Assembly (NCBI GenBank): GCA_001804705.1
Contig: MHAY01000037.1
Span: 1 to 64,000 of the forward strand
DNA: 64,000 nucleotides
Reading direction: 5' to 3'
Origin: Ignavibacteria bacterium RIFOXYC2_FULL_35_21
GTDB taxonomy: Bacteria > Bacteroidota > Ignavibacteria > Kapaibacteriales > UBA2268
Below the pieces are notes generated by a model. That model had not been told where the DNA came from and made no database searches. It saw nothing but the letters and a program-made list of their open reading frames with translations. Positions 27,090 through 35,809 of this stretch are shown here, one piece after another (within the stretch, counting starts at the first letter, position 1; each line of letters begins with the position of its first letter). The position numbers and the translations under genes are program-made.

Positions 27090-29219
27090 TTATTCTTCGT
27101 GCTGCTGTTTCTTGTGTGCTTCAATCAACTCCTGCTGTATGTTAGGAGGAACAGTCTGGTACTCGGCAAATTCCTGTGAATAAGTTGCCCTTCCTGCTGT
27201 CATCGAACGCAATCCTGCAGAGTATCTGTCAAGCTCAGCTAATGGCATTCTCGCTTTGATGATTTGGTATCTTCCGATTGATTCGATACCAAGGATAATA
27301 CCCCTTCTCGTTGGAAGGTCACTCATCACGTCACCAACGTAATCGTCGGGTACTTTGATTTCAATGTTATATATAGGCTCGAGAATTTTGGGGCTTGCCT
27401 GAACGAAATTTTCTTTGAATACCATCATGCCTGCTGTTTTGAAAGCCGCTTCGTTAGAATCAACCGGGTGCATCTTACCGTCATAAATAGCTACACGAAT
27501 ATCCCGAACATAGCATCCTGTAAGTGGTCCAAACTGCATTTTTTCCATCACACCTTTGAGAATTGCGGGTAAAAATCTTTGGTCAATCACGCCGCCAACT
27601 ATACAATTAAGAAATTCAAGCTTGCCGCCCCAATCAAGGTCGTGAAGGTCTTTGCCCCTGACAGAGAAAGCTTCGGGATTTGGCATTCCTTCCACCCAAG
27701 GTTCTATAAGCATGTGAACTTCGGCAAATTGCCCTGCTCCGCCTGTCTGCTTCTTATGCCTGTAACTACCCTTAACCTGCTTGGTTATTGTCTCTCTGTA
27801 AGGAACACGCGGTTCATTAAACTCTGTCTCTACCTTATACCTGTGTTCGAGCCTCCATTTGGCGGCACTCAGATGAAGTTCACCTTGTGCATGAAGTATC
27901 ATTTGTCTTAGTTCTTGTGAATGTTCGATAACTAAAGTAGGGTCTTCGAGATGTAGATTGTTCATTCCCATTCCGACTTTTTCTTCTTCGCCTTTCGTTT
28001 TTGGAACCACAGAAGTTCTAACTCTCGGATTTGGATATTGAATTGGTCTAATAGTCAGGTATTTTCCTTTTTCGTGTAGAGTATCATTGATACGCGTACT
28101 TTTCAATTTTACTGTTGCTCCTATATCTCCGGCGAGAATCTGAGGCACTTCGACCCTCTTTTTCCCATTAATTATGAATGTCTGGTTAAAACGCTCGGAT
28201 GAATTGTTAGATTCGTTGACCAAATCTGTTCCCGGTGCTATCTTACCCGAATATACCCGGAAGAATGTCATATCTCCAAGATGAGCTTCGGATAATAATT
28301 TATATGTGAACAACACTGTAGGCCCCTTAACATCACATTTTACTTCCTTGCCTTCGACTGATACTTGTGGAGGAAGGTCATGAGGTGAAGGTAAAATATC
28401 AACGATGAAATCAAGCAGGTGTGTTACTCCTGTCCCTCTTTTTCCTGAAGCACAAAGGATAGGAAATATTTGCCTTTCCCTGATTGCTTTCTTTAATCCG
28501 TTTGTAAAATCCTCATTGCTCAATTCGCCGTTTTCAAAATATTTGTTCATAAGCTCTTCGCTTGTTTCAGCAACACTTTCAGTCAGTTCGTTACGAAGAG
28601 ATTCGGCTTTTGCTCTTTCGGAATCGGGTATATCTTTTTTAGTTGCTTTCCCGCCATCGTTGCCAAACTCAAACATTGACATCGAGATAATATCAATAAT
28701 AGAATTGAATCCTGCTCCTGTATGGAGAGGATATTGCACAAGCTTTGCCGAGCCGCCGAAAACGTGTTTTACCTCTTCCACAGTTTCATCAAAATTTGCC
28801 TGGTCAACGTCAACCTTGTTTATAACAAATGTAACAGGTGTATCATATTTCTTTGCATTGTCCCATGCGTTTTCTGTTCCGATTTCAACCCCGTTATGCG
28901 AATTAATGACAACCAATCCTGAGTCTGCAACCCTTATTGCAGCACACATTTCACCGATGTAATCATCATATCCCGGTGTGTCAATTATATTGATTTTATG
29001 ATTGTTCCATTCTGCAAACATTGTAGTTGACAAAATTGAACAGTGACGTTCATGTTCAAGTTCAAAATTGTCAGATACTGTATTGTTTTCTTCTATGGTT
29101 CCCTTGCGGTTAATAAATCCGGATTCAAATAATATAGATTCAGATAAAGTCGTTTTTCCTGAGTTGGCATGGCCAATTAAGGCAATATTCCTAATCTCCT
29201 GGGGTTCGTAAACTTTCAT
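27090..29219 (-). CDS. elongation factor G paralogue (EF-G2-like), 709 aa
   Basis: Translational GTPase with all EF-G domains. G1 is GHANSGKTTL, G3 is DTPGYDDYI, G4 is NKVDVD; domain IV begins PYRETITKQVKGSYRHKKQTGG and domain V has EPIYNIEIKVPDDYVG and a GRYQIIKARMPLAEL tail. The divergent effector region and lone position away from str-operon genes (rpsL, rpsG, tuf) suggest this is the second EF-G type rather than the main FusA. It would act in translocation or ribosome recycling. No clear promoter. Confidence 0.85.
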   Translation of the reverse strand: MKVYEPQEIRNIALIGHANSGKTTLSESILFESGFINRKGTIEENNTVSDNFELEHERHCSILSTTMFAEWNNHKINIIDTPGYDDYIGEMCAAIRVADSGLVVINSHNGVEIGTENAWDNAKKYDTPVTFVINKVDVDQANFDETVEEVKHVFGGSAKLVQYPLHTGAGFNSIIDIISMSMFEFGNDGGKATKKDIPDSERAKAESLRNELTESVAETSEELMNKYFENGELSNEDFTNGLKKAIRERQIFPILCASGKRGTGVTHLLDFIVDILPSPHDLPPQVSVEGKEVKCDVKGPTVLFTYKLLSEAHLGDMTFFRVYSGKIAPGTDLVNESNNSSERFNQTFIINGKKRVEVPQILAGDIGATVKLKSTRINDTLHEKGKYLTIRPIQYPNPRVRTSVVPKTKGEEEKVGMGMNNLHLEDPTLVIEHSQELRQMILHAQGELHLSAAKWRLEHRYKVETEFNEPRVPYRETITKQVKGSYRHKKQTGGAGQFAEVHMLIEPWVEGMPNPEAFSVRGKDLHDLDWGGKLEFLNCIVGGVIDQRFLPAILKGVMEKMQFGPLTGCYVRDIRVAIYDGKMHPVDSNEAAFKTAGMMVFKENFVQASPKILEPIYNIEIKVPDDYVGDVMSDLPTRRGIILGIESIGRYQIIKARMPLAELDRYSAGLRSMTAGRATYSQEFAEYQTVPPNIQQELIEAHKKQQHEE

Positions 29220-29392
29220 AAAATCTCCATACTTACAATTCTATTGTTTAATAACATTTCAAAATTCAAAGAATAGCAATTTATTTAAAATAAACGAAAT
29301 AATAAAATGAATTTTGGTATAATAATAGGTTTCAAATTATTTTCAAGTGTATTATTCGGTTTTGATTTGAAATGATTTATAAAAAATGGATT

Positions 29393-29545
29393 CTAGTATT
29401 CATCCTTGAAATATAATTCGACAGCTTCTCTTAAATTACTGATTGCTTCATCAATCGTTTCACCGAATGATGCAACATTAACATTTAGGCATTGTGATAC
29501 AAAATATTTATCTTCTTGCCAAACGACTTAATCATATTCTTTCAT
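29393..29545 (-). pseudogene. HicB-like gene with in-frame TAA at codon 6
   Basis: A 51-codon frame from ATG (with AGGTGAT upstream) encodes the same HicB-like fold as the solo copy at 26308 (WQEDKYFVSQC, then GETIDEAISNLREAVELYF), but codon 6 is TAA where relatives have a hydrophobic residue. The rest of the frame is intact, so the lesion looks recent. Either it is a dead antitoxin or translation restarts downstream; no second ribosome site is visible. Confidence 0.75.
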
Positions 29546-29599
29546 ATATCACCTTTTTATTATGCTTTCAACTAAATACGTATTGGAAAAATATTAATT

Positions 29600-30061
29600 T
29601 TATCTCGGATATGCTCCAAACAACTTATTCACGAACCTGTGGAAGCTATGGAAACTCTTTACAGGTTCAGCAAACATCATTATACATTCACCCATAATAA
29701 AATTTCCTTCTGCGCATGAAATCATGTCTAATGTTTGTTTTGTTTCGGAGCCTTGTTGAATCCAGATATTCCTGATACCTTGTGCAATTGACTGCTGGAC
29801 AATCATATCAGTTTCCTTTTTGGGGGTAAGTATAATCAATGCGTCAGGAGATAAAGGCAGTGCATTTATATCTGAATAGCATTTCTCACCACCAATTGAA
29901 TCAACATTAGGATTCAAAGGAACGACATTGAAACCCTTTTGTTTAAGTTCGGAATAAACCATATAACCGAACTTCTTGGGATTTCTCGATACACCTGCTA
30001 CTGCAATTGTGTTTGAAGACAGAAATTCATCAATACCATTCTTTGTCGTTTTGTTTTTCAT
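29600..30061 (-). CDS. CoA-binding (YccU-like) protein, 153 aa
   Basis: A Rossmann CoA-binding domain like those of succinyl-CoA synthetase alpha and YccU: NTIAVAGVSRNPKKFGYMV near the start, VVPLNPNVDSIGGEKCY, PDALIILTPKKET and IWIQQGSETKQT, ending in GECIMMF. Proteins of this size are stand-alone CoA-binding domains of unsettled function. AAAAAATT precedes the ATG, so translation signals are weak. Monocistronic, with ~50 nt between it and the broken HicB gene. Confidence 0.85.
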   Translation of the reverse strand: MKNKTTKNGIDEFLSSNTIAVAGVSRNPKKFGYMVYSELKQKGFNVVPLNPNVDSIGGEKCYSDINALPLSPDALIILTPKKETDMIVQQSIAQGIRNIWIQQGSETKQTLDMISCAEGNFIMGECIMMFAEPVKSFHSFHRFVNKLFGAYPR

Positions 30062-30162
30062 AATTATTTTTTAATAAGTTTTAAAATTCGATTAATAATA
30101 CGTTTTCCAAAATTAAAAGTTTTCAAATCAAATTTTTCAATAAATAAATTGTTTATCATTAT

Positions 30163-30338
30163 TAAGCTCCATAGGAGCGATATGTTTATAGAATTGAATA
30201 ATAAAACCGAACCGAGCTCCGTAGGAGCGGCATAAATTATAAAATATTATGTTTTGGCTTAATAATATGCAGTTCCTGTTGGACTCTTTCGGCTATTGGA
30301 ATTAAGTGCTTAAAATATACCGCCCCTACGGGACTCAA
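30163..30338. repeat. cluster of GCTCC-GGAGC hairpin repeats
   Basis: Two direct copies of an imperfect unit built on the palindromes GCTCC-ATA-GGAGC (30166-30178) and GCTCC-GTA-GGAGC (30216-30228), each followed by CG and an AT-rich tail, and a third, inverted and diverged copy (CGCCCCTACGGGACTC, near 30321-30336). They fill most of the 299-nt space between the CoA-binding gene and murE. Repeats of this form are common intergenic repeats in Bacteroidota-like genomes; the mover is not known. Confidence 0.6.
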
Positions 30339-30360
30339 AATGTAATAATGATAATTCTTT

Positions 30361-31839
30361 TTATACGAATTTCATCAGCACTTCATAATCATCGAAATGA
30401 TGCTTCACTTCACCCAAGATTTGATAGGTTTCATGCCCTTTCCCGGCAACAATGATTATATCGCTTTCTGCTGAGATAGAATAAGCATAAGCAATAGCTT
30501 CAGCACGGTTTGAAATTTGAATAACTTTCATCTTTTCACCATTTTCAATTCCATAATATATATCCTGAATAATTTTTGATGAATCCTCCGTACGAGGATT
30601 GTCATCTGTTAGTATAGTAAAATCTGCAAGGGATGACGATATTTTACCCATTATTGGTCGTTTTGTTTTATCCCTATCACCACCACAGCCGAAAACACAA
30701 AGTAATTTATTATTTTTCAGTCCGGCAGATACCAATGCTTCTCTGCATGAATTTAAAGCTTTTTCGAGTGCATCGGGAGTATGAGCATAATCAACCATAG
30801 CGATTGCTTTATTCTTCAATATAATTTTTTGCATTCTTCCCGGAGCACCTGCTGATGTTTTGAGTATTTCAATAATTGCATTTTTATCGAAACCTAATTG
30901 CAGACATATTGCAACAGCCATTGCAGCATTATCTATATTGAATCTTCCGAGTAATCCTGTCTTAATATTCATTAATTCATTTGAATTTATTTTAAGCATG
31001 AAATCTGATCCATCGAGGTTCAATTTTTCATCGGCAATAATAATATCATTCCCACTTTTCCTTCCTACTTTGATTTTCCTTGATGTCTTAATATCCTTCA
31101 AAATAAATTCAGAATAATCATCATCACCATTTACTACTGCTATTCCATCAGGCGAAAGCATTTGGAAAAGCTGTTTTTTGGCAGAAGCATAATCCTCCAT
31201 TGTCGTATGATAGTCGAGATGGTCATGTGTTAGGTTTGTAAACGCGGCTACATCAAATGAAATACCTGATACTCTGTTCTGCGACAAAGCATGTGATGAT
31301 ACTTCCATTACAACATACTTCACACCTTCCGATTTCATTTGAGATAGATAACTGCAAAGTTGAAGCGGGCCTGGAGTAGTATGAGTGGCAGGCAGTTTCT
31401 GATTGCCAATATATATACCTGTTGTTCCTATTATTGCTGCCTTCTCACCGATTGAATCAAGAATTGATTTAATTAGAAAAGTAATTGTAGTCTTGCCATT
31501 TGTACCGGTAATTCCGATAACTTTCATTTCTCGTGTTGGGAAATTATACCAGGTATGTGCTAATTCGGCAAGAGCCAGTCGCGAATTATCAACCATAATA
31601 AAAGTAATATTTTTATCATTTATTGTAGGAATTTCCTCGCAAACAATTACTTTTGTGCCTTGCCTAATAACATTTTCAATATATTTGTGCCCATCGGAAT
31701 TTGTTCCTCTGATTGCAACAAACAATGAACCGGCTTTACACTCTCTCGAGTCCTGTTCAATAGAAAATATATCAATATCGGTATAACCAATAATATTGGT
31801 GTATGTCAGTGTTTTTATTAGTTCAGTTAATTTTTTCAT
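30361..31839 (-). CDS. murE: UDP-N-acetylmuramoyl-tripeptide synthetase MurE, 492 aa
   Basis: Mur ligase that adds the third residue of the peptidoglycan stem peptide. Order: N-terminal UDP-binding part (SIEQDSRECKAGSLFVAI), ATP loop GITGTNGKTT, central VVMEVSSHAL and FTNLTHDHLDYH, then the C-terminal DNPRTED, the motif seen in enzymes that add meso-diaminopimelate rather than lysine. The ATG at 31839 (MKKLTELIK) matches typical starts; an ATG 24 nt upstream is in frame, and neither has a good Shine-Dalgarno site. Other division/cell-wall genes are not adjacent, which is unusual. Confidence 0.93.
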   Translation of the reverse strand: MKKLTELIKTLTYTNIIGYTDIDIFSIEQDSRECKAGSLFVAIRGTNSDGHKYIENVIRQGTKVIVCEEIPTINDKNITFIMVDNSRLALAELAHTWYNFPTREMKVIGITGTNGKTTITFLIKSILDSIGEKAAIIGTTGIYIGNQKLPATHTTPGPLQLCSYLSQMKSEGVKYVVMEVSSHALSQNRVSGISFDVAAFTNLTHDHLDYHTTMEDYASAKKQLFQMLSPDGIAVVNGDDDYSEFILKDIKTSRKIKVGRKSGNDIIIADEKLNLDGSDFMLKINSNELMNIKTGLLGRFNIDNAAMAVAICLQLGFDKNAIIEILKTSAGAPGRMQKIILKNKAIAMVDYAHTPDALEKALNSCREALVSAGLKNNKLLCVFGCGGDRDKTKRPIMGKISSSLADFTILTDDNPRTEDSSKIIQDIYYGIENGEKMKVIQISNRAEAIAYAYSISAESDIIIVAGKGHETYQILGEVKHHFDDYEVLMKFV

Positions 31840-31923
31840 AAAAGAAATACATTCCTCATTCAATAATTGAATACGAAATTCAGAAAAAATAAGAAGAATA
31901 AAAATTTAAATATTTGTGGAGTT

Positions 31924-32000
31924 GTCATTCTGAGCGGAGCGAAGAATCTAATTCAAATGAAGAAATAAACTGATAGATTCTTCACTTTGTTCAGAATGAC
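31924..32000. repeat. imperfect inverted repeat of GTCATTCTGA...GAAGAATCTA type
   Basis: The outer arms GTCATTCTGA/TCAGAATGAC and inner arms GAAGAATCTA/TAGATTCTTC are perfect and enclose ~23 nt, forming a long cruciform-like hairpin between murE and the HNH gene. Fragments of the same motif recur near 60423-60450, 52994-53019 and 39607-39633, so it is a dispersed intergenic repeat. Confidence 0.7.
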
Positions 32001-32028
32001 ATAAAAAAGTTTTATTGATATATATTAT

Positions 32029-32520
32029 TCATTCCATAAATAGAAATGGTTTCCAGTTCTCGTCAACTTTGCCCATGTATTGGGTGATGAAAAGTATATG
32101 ATGAGGCCTTCTTGGTCTCTTGATTAAGTGCAATCCTGATTCCTCAGGTGTTCTGTCGGCTTTCTTGTTATTACAGCTTTTGCAGGCACTGACAAGGTTA
32201 TCCCATGAATCGGAGCCGCCGCGTGATTTAGGAATGATATGGTCAATTGTCAGTTCATGTGATTTTGTGCCGCAGTATTGGCATCTGAAACCATCACGCT
32301 TCAAAATATTTCGTCTCGAAAGTTCAATTTTCTTAAAAGGTACTTTAATATACCTTGCCAAACGAATAACACTTGGAAAGGGCATCGAGTAATTAATTGA
32401 ACGAACAACCCTGCCGTCACGCTTGGCAACAATCTCGGCTTTAGTCAAAAAGATTAGTATAATGGCTTTCTTGGCGCTGCAAATGCTCACCGGTTCATAA
32501 GACTGGTTGAGTATCAGCAC
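32029..32520 (-). CDS. HNH endonuclease-family protein, 163 aa or longer
   Basis: HNH nuclease fold with a zinc-binding pair: FRCQYCGTK, then LTIDHIIPKSRGG (catalytic His), WDNLVSACKSCNNKKAD. The N-terminal ~60 aa (LILNQSYEPVSICSAKKAI) is the region that precedes the HNH domain in a common Bacteroidota/Chlorobiota family of unknown role. The start is unclear: GTG at 32520 is the first usual start codon, but the frame is open for 33 more codons with no ATG, and AAGGAG lies only 3 nt before an ATT at 32607. No neighbouring restriction or phage genes, so a housekeeping role is more likely than defence. Confidence 0.85.
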   Translation of the reverse strand: MLILNQSYEPVSICSAKKAIILIFLTKAEIVAKRDGRVVRSINYSMPFPSVIRLARYIKVPFKKIELSRRNILKRDGFRCQYCGTKSHELTIDHIIPKSRGGSDSWDNLVSACKSCNNKKADRTPEESGLHLIKRPRRPHHILFITQYMGKVDENWKPFLFME

Positions 32521-32728
32521 CCTGCCATTCGAGATGGGATTAGAACTTAGCTTCTTCCCGTATTCGAGTTCCTCGTGTTCACTAATTTCAGGTTGATTGA
32601 AGGCAATTCTCTCCTTTTATTTAATTTATTTCTTGTATAGAAATATTTCTTTAAAAAATATTTTATAAATTTAAGAAAAATTTTTATTTAAGTCAAGTTT
32701 TATTCTAAATAACAAAATTTAAGATACC

Positions 32729-32751
32729 CTGTCAGGAGTTACTCCTGACAG
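32729..32751. repeat. perfect palindrome CTGTCAGGAG-TTA-CTCCTGACAG
   Basis: A 10-bp perfect stem with a 3-nt loop, 17 nt after the end of the secreted-protein gene on the minus strand. No clean T-run follows on either strand, so a terminator is only one possibility. A second strong palindrome at 35595-35631 also carries a CAGGAG/CTCCTG core. Confidence 0.6.
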
Positions 32752-32767
32752 TATTTATATATAATAT

Positions 32768-33424
32768 TTATCTCACATACACCATTCTTTTCGTCAATGC
32801 TCTGTCTCTTGCAATGAAGCGGAGCAGGTACATCCCGCTTGGCTCTAATGACAAATCAAACGAGAACTGAGACCAGCCCCCGACATTCTGCAAAGTCGAA
32901 ATGATTCTACCATCGAGACTGCAAAGCAAGACTGACTGAACATCAATCTCAGCTTTCTTTGTAATCAGGAGTGTACTGCCCATTTGTTGTGTGAAAAAAT
33001 AATTGTCTGCTTCTTCGTAGGTTGATGGTTCGTTGCCGTTCTGGGTGTAATCTTCAAGAACTGCCGATGCTATATTAGAATCAAAATAGAACTTACAAAT
33101 ATATTTATCTCCTTCAGGGTCATAAATATTAAATAGGAAATTTTTTGATTCCACTGAACCATTAACTAATTGAGATGTCATTTCACTATTCAAGTTTACT
33201 GATGATTTATCAATAATATTAAAACCAGAAAATATACCTTTGCATGTTTTAATTATACCTGCATCATATTTGTCATCATTATTCAAATCCATAATCCAGA
33301 TATTTGTAACATTCAAGCATGTGTCATTACAGTTTATGCATTTTATTGATACAGGTTTTTTTGAAAATAATTGTTCAATAGAAATAAATAATAAAAAAAC
33401 TATTATAAAAAATTTGAATCCCAT
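32768..33424 (-). CDS. secreted protein with T9SS-type tail, 218 aa
   Basis: No known domain. Signal peptide (FFIIVFLLFISIEQLFS) at the N-terminus, then CINCNDTCLNVTNI and a WIMDLNNDDKYDAG stretch that looks like a calcium-type acidic loop. The last ~70 residues (LLCSLDGRIISTL, then SGMYLLRFI) match the C-terminal sorting domain pattern, so surface export is likely. It follows the 706-aa secreted protein gene by 4 nt in the same operon. Confidence 0.7.
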   Translation of the reverse strand: MGFKFFIIVFLLFISIEQLFSKKPVSIKCINCNDTCLNVTNIWIMDLNNDDKYDAGIIKTCKGIFSGFNIIDKSSVNLNSEMTSQLVNGSVESKNFLFNIYDPEGDKYICKFYFDSNIASAVLEDYTQNGNEPSTYEEADNYFFTQQMGSTLLITKKAEIDVQSVLLCSLDGRIISTLQNVGGWSQFSFDLSLEPSGMYLLRFIARDRALTKRMVYVR

Positions 33425-33428
33425 AAAT

Positions 33429-35549
33429 TTAATCTATTTTGTTAATCTTTTTGTAAAATGTATTATTACCTGATTTTATTGCTAAAATATAGATTCCCGT
33501 TTTAATTTCATCTCTAATACCGACCGTAATTATATTTGTTGATTGGTCTAAATTTTCATAATTTTTCGAGAATATTTTTATCCCTAATATATCATATAAT
33601 TTAACATTCGCCAATGGAACTTTTAAATTTGTAAATTCAATATAAAATGAATTTGAAATGGGATTAGGATAAACAATTACCGAAGCATCTATATCACTCT
33701 TTTCTTCTATGTAATTATCAATAACATGGGTATAAATAAATTTATTATTAAAGTCAGAAATTTCATTGTTATTGACAGCTCTGATAAATATTCCATATTT
33801 ACTATAATTCAATAATCCTTTAAATAAATAACTGGTGTCCGTTGTACCTTTAACTGATACTATAGGTATATTCTCAGCGAATTTATTGTTATTATAAGTA
33901 ATAGCAAAGTCATAAGATTCAGCTTCTGAAACCGATGACCATTTTATCAAAATTTTATCATTATTATAGTATCCTTTTATTGTAGAATCAGGATATATGA
34001 ATTGAGGTATGTTTAATTTTCCTTTTTCAGTTCTGAAATAAGATTCACCATTAATACTTGTCATTGTTGAATTCCGGGATTTTCCAATAGCTGTATAATA
34101 ATAATATTTACTTAAATTAGTAATCAATATAGATGTATCTGTTACATTAGTTGATATGGCATTATGAATTCTTGGTTCAATTAAATTGTTATGATCCATA
34201 AAATCGCTAAATGATATGCCTGTTACTTCAATTTGATAAAATGTTGCTCCTTCAATTTTATTCCATGATATTATTATACTATCTGTTTTAAAAAAATTCT
34301 GTGCATTTTTTTCACCGGTTATAATAGGAAGAATTGGTTTTAATGTTTTATTTCCTGTATATTTAAAAATATTTATACCGAGTGTAAGCCCACCACCATC
34401 TGTCCTAATATATATTATATCTTTATCAATATATAAGGCTTTCAATGGTTTGTAAAAAAATAGACCATTTGTTTGAGTATGAAAATACTGTTCTTCCCAA
34501 GATATTCCTGCATTGGAAGTTTTAATAACGTAAAAATTTAAATCATCAGTAAAATTATTATAATAGCACAAAATAAAATTGTTTGTATCAAAACATTCAA
34601 AAAAGTAAAAGCCAAATTCATTTGTCTTTTTCCATACTGTATCAAAAGTATTACCACCATCAGTAGTTCTAATAATTTTTGTATAATCAGCCCAATCAGG
34701 GTATAAAGAATCTGAATAGATGAAGAATATTACTTTTTCATTAAGAATTTCTTTTATTGTAAATTTTTTATCTAATTTCAATTCATTACTAATCCAATTA
34801 ATACCTTGATTAGTTGAAAAATAAATATATTTATTTTGATTAATTTTATCTTTTACACTAAGTATTAATTTACCGTCATTTAAGAATTTAGCACTTGTAA
34901 TTATTAAAGAATCACCTAAGTAAATATTTTTGTATGTATTCCATCCGTCATTTGTATAAAGACATTCAGTCACTTCTTTTGTATTTGCATAGAGAGGATT
35001 GGATATGTTATCTAATATACAAACACCTCGGTTTTGGTCAGCCATAGAAATGTCAGGAATAACAGTATTAGAATCAAATTCAATTATCCTAAATGATAAT
35101 CCTCTATCGTCTGAGATTAATAATCTAGCATTATGCTTTTTGAAATACCTTTCTGAACCGTCAACATAATATATGAAATATTCTGCACTGTCTTCTGAGA
35201 TTACAATTTTATTTTCGGTTGGTGTGCATAGGGAATACCAATATATAGAACATTCGGTACAATCCTTATATCTTTCCATAGTCTCATTCCAAGAATTGCC
35301 CCCATCGGTTGAAAATCTCAGAAATAATTCTTCTTTACCTCTTATGAAATCTTTATCCAAATGTCCCCGTTGTTTTAAATTATAGTATATAATTTGATTG
35401 CTGTAATTTGAGAGTAAATCTGTACTCAAGTAATTTGAGAAATCTGACATATTCGATGAATCTACCAGAATCCATTCATCCGTGATTTGTGAAAAGTTAA
35501 CCGAAAAAGAAACGAAAGCTATTATAAAGATAAGAATAAACAATTTCAT
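33429..35549 (-). CDS. secreted beta-propeller-like protein with fibronectin-type domains and T9SS tail, 706 aa
   Basis: A signal peptide is followed by repeated BNR/sialidase-like strands with the S-x-D-x-G-x-x-W pattern (FSTDGGNSWNE, ISDDRGLSF, FSTNQGINW, TTDGGNTF, SNAGISWEE), suggesting a propeller. Two fibronectin-III-like modules follow (~430-510 and ~525-610; ISWNKIEGATFYQIEV, IKWSSVSEAESYDF), then a sorting domain (VIVYPNPISNSFYI, LYDILGIKIF, GIYILAI). Probably a surface-anchored or secreted binding protein or glycan-directed protein; catalytic sialidase residues are not evident. Confidence 0.75.
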   Translation of the reverse strand: MKLFILIFIIAFVSFSVNFSQITDEWILVDSSNMSDFSNYLSTDLLSNYSNQIIYYNLKQRGHLDKDFIRGKEELFLRFSTDGGNSWNETMERYKDCTECSIYWYSLCTPTENKIVISEDSAEYFIYYVDGSERYFKKHNARLLISDDRGLSFRIIEFDSNTVIPDISMADQNRGVCILDNISNPLYANTKEVTECLYTNDGWNTYKNIYLGDSLIITSAKFLNDGKLILSVKDKINQNKYIYFSTNQGINWISNELKLDKKFTIKEILNEKVIFFIYSDSLYPDWADYTKIIRTTDGGNTFDTVWKKTNEFGFYFFECFDTNNFILCYYNNFTDDLNFYVIKTSNAGISWEEQYFHTQTNGLFFYKPLKALYIDKDIIYIRTDGGGLTLGINIFKYTGNKTLKPILPIITGEKNAQNFFKTDSIIISWNKIEGATFYQIEVTGISFSDFMDHNNLIEPRIHNAISTNVTDTSILITNLSKYYYYTAIGKSRNSTMTSINGESYFRTEKGKLNIPQFIYPDSTIKGYYNNDKILIKWSSVSEAESYDFAITYNNNKFAENIPIVSVKGTTDTSYLFKGLLNYSKYGIFIRAVNNNEISDFNNKFIYTHVIDNYIEEKSDIDASVIVYPNPISNSFYIEFTNLKVPLANVKLYDILGIKIFSKNYENLDQSTNIITVGIRDEIKTGIYILAIKSGNNTFYKKINKID

Positions 35550-35594
35550 ATTATACCCCGCATAATTTTTAATAATAAATTTTTTATTAAAATA

Positions 35595-35631
35595 ATTTTA
35601 TCTCCTGCCTTTGACAGGCAGGAGATAAAAT
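35595..35631. repeat. 16-bp perfect palindrome between secreted-protein genes
   Basis: ATTTTATCTCCTGCCT-TTGAC-AGGCAGGAGATAAAAT: a 16-bp perfect stem with a 5-nt loop. The AT-rich outer arms mean that transcripts of either direction would end the hairpin in a U-rich stretch, so it can act as a bidirectional terminator for the minus-strand gene ending at 35810. The surrounding 260 nt (35550-35809) show nothing else. Confidence 0.65.
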
Positions 35632-35809
35632 TCAATACTCCTTATTTTAAATTGTCAAAATAATGTTACTGTTTATTAAACAAGTATGCTTATGACATTA
35701 TTCAAACTCTATCTTACAATATTTTTACCTTAGCAAAGGGCAATAAAACTAAAATAGTTTCAAATAATTTTACATTGAATTTGATAAACCATTTACAGAA
35801 TTTTACTCA

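Noticed and set aside
28405-28962. A 185-codon frame antisense to the EF-G gene
   Set aside because: It lies wholly inside a strongly supported EF-G coding region and shows no protein features of its own.
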